DNA from: JBBQWT01 sp038210375
Lineage (GTDB): Bacteria > Acidobacteriota > Terriglobia > Terriglobales > Acidobacteriaceae
Assembly: GCA_038210375.1 (NCBI GenBank)
Contig: JBBQWT010000017.1
Coordinates: 14,453-78,452 of the forward strand
Length of the DNA: 64,000 nucleotides
Reading direction: 5' to 3'
Made by a program: the position numbers and the translations under genes
Shown here: piece by piece, positions 58,308 to 64,000 of the stretch
Position numbering within the stretch: position 1 is the stretch's first letter
Layout: each line of letters begins with the position of its first letter
The notes under the pieces: model-generated
What the model saw: the letters and a program-made list of their open reading frames with translations, nothing else
Told to the model about the DNA's origin: nothing
Database searches by the model: none

Positions 58308-59537
58308 TCACGGCGTAGCCGCCGCGGTCTCAGTTTCTCCCACGAACTTCTTGTCATGGTGCTCGCGCCCGAACACCAGCGCGATGGTCAGCGCGACAAT
58401 CACGCACAGCTCGAATATCGTCAGGGCCCACGAGTACCCCAGGCGGTCGCGTAGCGCATATTCAATGTTGCTGGTGGGCGACGCCAGTAGAATGCCGGTC
58501 TGGTATGCCAGGCCCGGAATCAGGCCGCGCAGAGCGTTGGGCGAAAGCTCATTCAGGTGCGCGGGGATAATTCCCCACGCGCCCTGCACCCCGACCTGCA
58601 AGACAAAAGCGCCCGCCGCCAGGGCGATGGCGGTGTGGCCGAACGCCCATGCCCTCATGACGCAGAGCGCGACCGCCAGCGCGGAGATCATCGACCTTCT
58701 GCGGCCCCATCTCTGCGATAGGTGTCCGAAAGAAATGCCGCCGATGATGGCGCCCACGTTGTACAGCATCGCGATATACGCGACCGTGGAGCTGCTAAAC
58801 CCGCGGGCCGACTTGAGAAAGTCGGGATAGAGGTCCTGGGTGCCGTGCGAAAGCATGTTCATCAGCGCCATCAATACGACCATGTAGAGAAAGCTCTTCC
58901 AGAATCCCGCGGCGGCGAGCACCATGGCCTTCAAACCGGGCACGCGGTGCTGCTTCCAGGCCTCGGTTTCCTTCACCCGCCAGCTTATATAGAAGGCCAG
59001 CAGGGCGGGCGCGCCGCCCGCCCAGAACATCACGCGCCATCCGTAGTGCGGCAGGATCAGGCGGGTAGCGATGGCGGCGAGCAGGTATCCGGTGGAATAT
59101 CCGCTTTGCAGCACGCCCGAAATCAAGCCGCGCTTGCTGGCGGGCGCGCTTTCCATGGCCAGCGATGCGCCCAATCCCCACTCCCCGCCCATGCCGATGC
59201 CAAAAAGAATTCTCAGCACCAGGAAAATGGTGTAATTGGGAGCGAAGCCGGAGAGCAGCTCCATCAGGGAAAAGAAAATGACGTTGGCGATGAGAGGCTT
59301 GCGCCGGCCAAACCGGTCAGACAGCATGCCGAACAGCAAAGCCCCGACGGGGCGCATGGCCAGGGTCGCGGTGATGGTCCACACGATCGCGCTCTTGGCG
59401 ACGCCGAACTGGTGGGCCAGGGTATCGACCAGGAAGACCACGATAAAAAAATCGAACGCGTCGAGAGTCCAACCCAGGTAAGAGGCGGCCACGGCATGAA
59501 ACGCGTTGGCTTGGACGGTTGATTTATCGGGGTTCAT
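58308..59537 (-). CDS. MFS transporter (sugar-acid/metabolite:H+ symporter type)
   Basis: 409 residues with about 12 membrane helices. MFS motif DRFGRRKPLIANV after helix 2 and RILFGIGMGGEWGLGASLAMESAPASKRG between helices 4 and 5, a pattern shared with the NanT/ShiA/KgtP-like metabolite:H+ symporters. The second half has a repeat of the loop HLSQRWGRRRSM. Inner-membrane proton-coupled import is likely; the substrate cannot be read. No neighbouring catabolic genes. Confidence 0.9.
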   Translation of the reverse strand: MNPDKSTVQANAFHAVAASYLGWTLDAFDFFIVVFLVDTLAHQFGVAKSAIVWTITATLAMRPVGALLFGMLSDRFGRRKPLIANVIFFSLMELLSGFAPNYTIFLVLRILFGIGMGGEWGLGASLAMESAPASKRGLISGVLQSGYSTGYLLAAIATRLILPHYGWRVMFWAGGAPALLAFYISWRVKETEAWKQHRVPGLKAMVLAAAGFWKSFLYMVVLMALMNMLSHGTQDLYPDFLKSARGFSSSTVAYIAMLYNVGAIIGGISFGHLSQRWGRRRSMISALAVALCVMRAWAFGHTAIALAAGAFVLQVGVQGAWGIIPAHLNELSPNALRGLIPGLAYQTGILLASPTSNIEYALRDRLGYSWALTIFELCVIVALTIALVFGREHHDKKFVGETETAAATP

Positions 59538-59753
59538 GAGGGAGGCCAGCAGGCGAGGCCGGGACAGCGCGAGTTGTTATCCGCATGGCAAGGAATCAAA
59601 AGGATTGCCCGGCTGTTGCGCTCAGAATGACAACTCCATACATGGTACTTGTGTTTTCAATTCCCGGTAGCGTTTGATGTTTCCCCTGGCGGCGGCGCGA
59701 GCTGGCAAACGTTGCGCCTCCCAGAAGTCGCCGCTCTACCCCGTGCGGAAACG

Positions 59754-60776
59754 CTATTGGATTCTATAGGTAAGCACCCTGGCGACCGCCTTGGTGTCGC
59801 CCGGTGAGGCGGCCAGCACGAGTTTTTTCATGCCCGGAAGCAGCATTCCGGTTTTGGCGCCGGGCGCGCTCGGCACCTTGGCAATCAACTTCAAATGGTC
59901 GGGATCACTGGCATCATAAACCCCGATATAGCCTTCTCCTCCGGGCACATAAATGCGGGCCGAGGCGGCGTCGAACAGAACGTCATCGGCGCGCAGCGGA
60001 GCCGGCAGCGAGTTGGTCACCTTACCGGTATCGGTATTGATCGCCGCCACCATTCCCGGCTTGCGGCACACCACATACAGGCGATGATGGGTCTCATCGA
60101 GCGCCATCATGGAATTGATCTCGGCCACCGGGACCGGCCACAGCGCGGTCACCTTCATGGTGCGGCGATCGACCACCGCCACCTTATTGGTTTGGGCGAG
60201 ACTGATATAGAGCGATTCGCCGTTCCTGGCCAGGGCCATGGCTTCGACGTGATTGTCGTTGAAGGTGATCGCCCCCAGCTTCTTTCCGGTGTCGGGATTC
60301 ACCGCCGCCAGCTCGGAAGTTGCCATTTCCACATCTTTTCCGCCGGTGACCACGTACACGATATTGGTCTTGCGATCGTAGCCGATGGAATCCGCTCCCG
60401 GAACCAGCCTCACCGTTCCCTTCTTCTTATAGGTGTTGGCGTCGATCAGCTTCGACATCGACTTGCCGCTGTCCGTCACCAGGACGGTCGCGGCTCCCTG
60501 GCGCACCAGGACGCTGTGCGGGGTCTCAAAGCCGGTGACCGTGCGCAGATGCTTGCCGGTCTTGAGGTCGAAGACTTCGAGCGTGGCGTGATCTTCGGCG
60601 GCCAGCAGGATTCGGCTGCGGGCCGAATCCAGCGCGAAGTGATCGAAATCCCCGGTGTATCCGGGCAGCTCCACACTGTCTTCGAGGACGAGGGGCGCGG
60701 CCTGCGCGGCTGCGCGGCCGACTCCGCCTGCCACCATGGCGAGCACGATAAGAATTGCCGGCGTCAACTTTTTCAT
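59754..60776 (-). CDS. Secreted YncE-like beta-propeller protein
   Basis: 340 residues from ATG 60776, with a signal peptide (MKKLTPAILIVLAMVAGGVGRAAAQ). Seven WD/YVTN-like beta-propeller blades are implied by the spaced strands SRILLAAEDHATLEVFDLKTGKHLRTVTG, VLVTDSGKSMSKLIDANTYKKKGTVRL, IVYVVTGG, GESLYISLAQTNKVAVVDRRT and HRLYVVCRKPGMVAAINTDTGKV. Upstream open frame is unlikely to be coding. The family often binds ligands or DNA; role unknown. Confidence 0.85.
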   Translation of the reverse strand: MKKLTPAILIVLAMVAGGVGRAAAQAAPLVLEDSVELPGYTGDFDHFALDSARSRILLAAEDHATLEVFDLKTGKHLRTVTGFETPHSVLVRQGAATVLVTDSGKSMSKLIDANTYKKKGTVRLVPGADSIGYDRKTNIVYVVTGGKDVEMATSELAAVNPDTGKKLGAITFNDNHVEAMALARNGESLYISLAQTNKVAVVDRRTMKVTALWPVPVAEINSMMALDETHHRLYVVCRKPGMVAAINTDTGKVTNSLPAPLRADDVLFDAASARIYVPGGEGYIGVYDASDPDHLKLIAKVPSAPGAKTGMLLPGMKKLVLAASPGDTKAVARVLTYRIQ

Positions 60777-60985
60777 GATTTTTAAGCTCCCGTGATTTCC
60801 CAGCTGTGCATCACCGTGCGGCACAGTCATCTGCAACGCCAAGGATGCAGCAACAGCATTAGACCGCCCTGAAGCGAAAATGAAATTGCTTTCATGCCGG
60901 TTCACAGCATATTCTGCCATTGCGGAAAGCCACCTTCGGGGCCGAGAATGGGATTTACGCCTGGCGGTCGCCCAAAAAAGTTCTT

Positions 60986-61672
60986 ATGCGAATTCTCCTG
61001 GTCGAAGATGAACCCAAAGTTTCCGGTTTCGTGGCGCGCGGACTGGCAGCCGAGCGTTATGCCGTGGACGTGTGCGCCGACGGGCGCGAGGGCCTGGAGA
61101 TGGCCGAAACCTACGCCTACGACATGATTATCCTCGACCTGATGCTGCCCACCCTCGATGGTCGGGAGATACTCAAGCGCATTCGCCGCAAGAACACCTG
61201 CGTCCCCGTGCTGGTGCTGACCGCGCGAGACGCGGTGGATGACAAGGTCCGGCTGTTCGAGGCCGGCGCCGACGACTATCTGACCAAGCCCTTTGCCTTC
61301 GCCGAATTGCTGGTGCGCACCAAGGCCCTGTTGCGGCGCGGGCCGGTGAACCGCTCCAGCACCCTGGTGGTGGGCGATCTCGAACTCGACCGGCTGACCC
61401 AGCAGGTGAAGCGCGCCGGCCATCGCATCGAGCTCACTACCAAGGAGTACTGCCTGCTCGAATACCTGATGAACACTCCGGAACGAGTGATGTCGCGCAA
61501 CATGATCATCGAACATGTGTGGGACCAGAGTTTTGACGGCATCACTAATATTGTGGACGTTTACGTGCGCCACCTGCGAATCAAGGTGGATGACGCGTTT
61601 CCCTTCAAGATGATTCGCACGGTGCGCGGCGCCGGTTACCTGATTCGCGGCAGCGACGGGAGTGAGCCATGA
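60986..61672 (+). CDS. OmpR/PhoB-family response regulator
   Basis: 228 residues from ATG 60986. Receiver: acidic pair in RILLVEDEPKV, phosphoacceptor in DMIILDLMLPTLDGREIL, and KPFAFAEL with Lys. C-terminal winged helix with ELTTKEYCLLEYLMNTPERVMSRNMIIEHVWDQSFDGITNIVDVYVRHLRIKVDD, the PhoB/CopR pattern. Divergent from the YncE-like gene, and its stop overlaps the sensor kinase start (ATGA). Metal-type CopR/CusR-like systems look similar. Confidence 0.95.
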   Translation: MRILLVEDEPKVSGFVARGLAAERYAVDVCADGREGLEMAETYAYDMIILDLMLPTLDGREILKRIRRKNTCVPVLVLTARDAVDDKVRLFEAGADDYLTKPFAFAELLVRTKALLRRGPVNRSSTLVVGDLELDRLTQQVKRAGHRIELTTKEYCLLEYLMNTPERVMSRNMIIEHVWDQSFDGITNIVDVYVRHLRIKVDDAFPFKMIRTVRGAGYLIRGSDGSEP

Positions 61673-63177
61673 AGCTGACGGCGTTGCGAATCCGCGTGAC
61701 CGCCTGGTATGTGGGGTTGCTGGCGGCGGCTCTGATCGTGTTCGGCGCCTCCCTGTACCTGGGCCTGGAGCGCTATCTGGATAACTCGCTGCAACACTCC
61801 CTCAGCAGCGACGCGCAAAGCATCAGCGAATCATTTGTGGCCCAGTTCGAGCCCAAGGGAGTCAAGTGGCTGATCGATGAAGTGGGGGAATCCTACGCGC
61901 CGGAAAGTGGCGGCAGGTTCGTGCGCATTTCCCGGTCGAATGGGGAAGTACTCTTCCAATCCGGAGACACACGCGACCAGAACATCATCGCCAGCGGCAT
62001 CTCGCCTCCGCCGGTTTCCCGCAGCCAGCCCGGGTTGCGCCGCGAGCGGCAGGACGGGAATCGCACCGTTGAGATCTACAGCCTGCCGTACACGTCTCCC
62101 GCGGGGGGAAAGTACATCATCGAAACCGGGGCGTCGCTCAAGCCCATGGAACGCCTGCTGGGAAGCCTGTTGGTGACGCTGCTGATCCTCACCCCGCTGG
62201 TGCTGTTAATCGCCGCTGTGGGTGGTTACGTATTGATGGTGCAGCCGCTGAAGCCCATCGAATCCTTGACGGTGATGGCGGAACGCATCGGCACCGGAGA
62301 CCTGGGCGAGCGGTTCCCCATCATTGCATCGGGCGACGAACTGGAACGACTGTCACTGGCTTTGAACAGCATGATCGGCCGTCTCGAAGACGCGCTGGCG
62401 CACAACCGCCGGTTCTCTGAAGATGTTTCGCACGAGCTCCGTACTCCGCTGACCATATTGCGGGGTGAACTGGAGCACGTCATCCAGCTGCGATCGCTTG
62501 AGCCCGGGGTCACCGACGCGGTGGGCAGCGCGCTCGAAGAAACCGAGCGCATGAGCAGGATCGTCGAAAGCCTGCTGGAAATTTCGCGCTTGAACTCCGG
62601 GCTTTCGGGCATCGCGCTCAAGAGCTTCGACCTGCAGCAGTTGGCGGCCACCACCACGGAGCAGATGCGGCTACTGGGGGAAGAACGCAAGATCACCCTG
62701 CGCTGCATTGCGGGCCCTGCGGTGATGACCGTGGGCGACGAATCCCGGTTAAAACAAGTGCTGGTGAACCTGCTGGATAACGCAATCAAATACACCGGCG
62801 CCGCCGGTCACGTGGATGTAGCCACCCGGGTGCAAAACGGGTTTGCGGTGCTGGAGGTCAGCGACGATGGCATTGGCATCACCGCCGAATCTTTGCCGCA
62901 TGTGTTTGACCGGTTCTACCGCGCGGAAAAGGCCCGCTCGCGCGGCTCGGCCGGGGCCGGACTGGGCCTATCCATCGTGCGCGCCATCTGCCGCGCCCAT
63001 GAGGGCGCGGTTTCCATCGTCAGCTCCGAAGGCAAAGGGACCACGGTCACAGTCCAGCTTCCCCTGGCAAGCGCGGCCGGCGACGCTCCCGGCATGTTAC
63101 CGCCGGGCCTGGCTACAAGCCGCGCAAAATCGCGGGATGAGATTTCCGTGGCCGTGGAAACCGTCCGCGACCACTAA
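61669..63177 (+). CDS. Sensor histidine kinase (CusS/heavy-metal-type)
   Basis: 502 residues. Two membrane helices (about 12-33 and 167-188) flank a periplasmic sensor of about 130 residues (residues 34-166, GGRFVRISRSNGEVLFQSGD, GGKYIIETGASLKPM), followed by HAMP (QPLKPIESLTVMAERIG), HisKA with the H-box SEDVSHELRTPLTIL, and HATPase with NLLDNAIKYT, DDGIGI and GLGLSIV. Catalytic boxes intact. Signal unknown; the sensor does not carry evident Met or His clusters for copper. Confidence 0.94.
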   Translation: MKLTALRIRVTAWYVGLLAAALIVFGASLYLGLERYLDNSLQHSLSSDAQSISESFVAQFEPKGVKWLIDEVGESYAPESGGRFVRISRSNGEVLFQSGDTRDQNIIASGISPPPVSRSQPGLRRERQDGNRTVEIYSLPYTSPAGGKYIIETGASLKPMERLLGSLLVTLLILTPLVLLIAAVGGYVLMVQPLKPIESLTVMAERIGTGDLGERFPIIASGDELERLSLALNSMIGRLEDALAHNRRFSEDVSHELRTPLTILRGELEHVIQLRSLEPGVTDAVGSALEETERMSRIVESLLEISRLNSGLSGIALKSFDLQQLAATTTEQMRLLGEERKITLRCIAGPAVMTVGDESRLKQVLVNLLDNAIKYTGAAGHVDVATRVQNGFAVLEVSDDGIGITAESLPHVFDRFYRAEKARSRGSAGAGLGLSIVRAICRAHEGAVSIVSSEGKGTTVTVQLPLASAAGDAPGMLPPGLATSRAKSRDEISVAVETVRDH

Positions 63178-63185
63178 CCGCGTAA

Positions 63186-63677
63186 CTACTTTATTTTCTC
63201 GAACAGCTTTTTGCGCGTGGGGATTTGCGCTTCCATTTCGCTGTTGATTTCGTTGGCTTGCTTCTCCAACTTCTCTTTGTCATCGCCTTCCTTGTAGTTG
63301 AAAACGATGCCGGTGCAGCCAATGATCTTTCCCGCCTTGTCTTTCAGCGCAGCTTCCACTTCAAAGTGGTTCCCCGCCTTGTTCACTTCGAGGTTGCTTT
63401 TCCCGGTGTTGATCACGCGCATATCGTCTTCATCCGCTTTCTTGCCCATGCGGCCGATATTGGATGCGATGATCACGTTGTCTTTTTTTCCGGGAGGGGT
63501 CACGTGCATGGCCATGATTACCACTTCAGGATGCTTCGCCAGGGTGTCATTGACAAGTTTCTGGGCGAAGATCCTGGCCGGCGTGTGCGCTTGAATCACC
63601 AGCGGACCATACTGGGCGGCGGCGCAAAGGCCGAGCGCCATCACCATCACTGCAAGAGCCATCTTGTTTCTCACCAT
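63186..63677 (-). CDS. Secreted protein of unknown function
   Basis: 163 residues from ATG 63677 (GGAG 8 nt upstream). Signal peptide (NKMALAVMVMALGLCAAAQ). A soluble alpha/beta domain follows with HPEVVIMAMHVTPPGKKDNVIIASNIGRMGKK, EVNKAGNHFEVEAALKDKAGKIIGCTGIVFNYK, then a C-terminal Lys/Glu-rich helix. The strand pattern is Cache/PAS-like by eye, but I recognise no family. Convergent with the kinase gene, 8 nt between stops, so not in its operon. Confidence 0.78.
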   Translation of the reverse strand: MVRNKMALAVMVMALGLCAAAQYGPLVIQAHTPARIFAQKLVNDTLAKHPEVVIMAMHVTPPGKKDNVIIASNIGRMGKKADEDDMRVINTGKSNLEVNKAGNHFEVEAALKDKAGKIIGCTGIVFNYKEGDDKEKLEKQANEINSEMEAQIPTRKKLFEKIK

Positions 63678-63831
63678 GAGCAATTCTCCATTTCTAATCG
63701 AGCGAGGTTCGGCCGGGGGCCGCTACTCACACCTTGCGGGGCACAGATGAAGCCAGCGTGAACCCAACATTAAGGTATTTTCTTGAAAGCAGGCGCCGCC
63801 AGTTCACCTGAATGGGCTAAATCTTCCCCTT

Positions 63832-64000
63832 TTAATTCGCGGGTGGCGGCGCGCCGGCTACAGCCACGGTGACCGTGTGCTCATGGCGGGGCAATTTTAG
63901 GAAGAATGGGAGCGTTGCTCCCACCACCATAAACGTTGCCAGCAAGCCGAACCCATAGAGAAAGTTTCCCGTGCGCTTGTTCAGATAGCCCACTGCCAGC
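63832..64000 (-). CDS. C-terminal end of a membrane protein (partial)
   Basis: Read from the minus strand at the window edge; the stop is TAA at 63832-63834 and the start lies outside. The visible 55 residues are GYLNKRTGNFLYGFG, a hydrophobic helix LLATFMVVGATLPFFL and an Ala/Pro-rich tail VAVAGAPPPAN. Consistent with the last helix of a transporter; family cannot be named. Confidence 0.6.
   Translation of the reverse strand, partial: LAVGYLNKRTGNFLYGFGLLATFMVVGATLPFFLKLPRHEHTVTVAVAGAPPPAN

Overview
The window reads as a chromosomal segment of a soil-type bacterium, most likely Acidobacteriota (Terriglobia / Koribacter-like). This is an inference from GC-rich coding sequence, protein features such as many secreted TPR proteins, a DUF5522 protein, choice-of-anchor beta-sandwich repeats and a long-tailed Hfq-like protein, and dispersed intergenic repeats. 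No 16S rRNA is present, so the assignment rests on gene character alone. Most of the window is ordinary core chromosome, with two intact insertion sequences and one restriction-modification pair set into it.

Layout. 1-4.3 kb: end of an unknown gene, a small membrane protein, a class A PBP, a secreted TPR protein and tRNA-Ala(GGC). 4.6-8.2 kb: two secreted beta-helix proteins, one fused to a phosphoesterase. 8.3-15.9 kb: a minus-strand cluster of full-length Lhr helicase, DUF5522, a small HD hydrolase, class II photolyase and a DoxX-like protein. 15.95-17.97 kb: an IS1595-family element with a DUF3800 passenger and a perfect 8-bp target duplication. 18.2-20.4 kb: kdsC, an ECF sigma factor and its zinc-finger anti-sigma. 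20.40-22.67 kb: an IS1-family-like element with three passenger genes and a perfect 8-bp target duplication; it separates the anti-sigma gene from its terminator. 22.7-31.0 kb: two secreted TPR proteins, rnc, two signal peptidases I and an AsmA-like protein. 31.0-31.6 kb: repeats.

31.6-44.8 kb: DUF1990, an M1-like protein with a broken zinc motif, rlmB, thiolase, LytTR regulator, purS, glmS, dienelactone-hydrolase-like protein, HDAC-family protein, M50 protease, HU, dcd and an Hfq-like protein. 45.0-48.5 kb: tmk, cytochrome P450 and holB, joined by 4-bp stop/start overlaps. 48.6-58 kb: small zinc-ribbon protein, membrane protein, PIG-L deacetylase, rnhB, then the translation/secretion cluster ffh-[DNA methylase-restriction enzyme]-rpsP-khpA-rimM-trmD-rplS, with the R-M pair inserted between ffh and rpsP. 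58.3-64 kb: MFS transporter, YncE-like beta-propeller, a two-component system, a secreted protein and the end of a membrane-protein gene.

Themes: (i) two complete mobile elements whose ends, target duplications, promoters and passengers can be read directly; (ii) several genes with a -10-like hexamer only 6-13 nt before an ATG and no Shine-Dalgarno, suggesting leaderless mRNAs; (iii) insertions into normally conserved operons (R-M in the ffh-rplS cluster, P450 between tmk and holB); (iv) at least three families of intergenic repeats. No CRISPR array, prophage or large biosynthetic cluster was seen.
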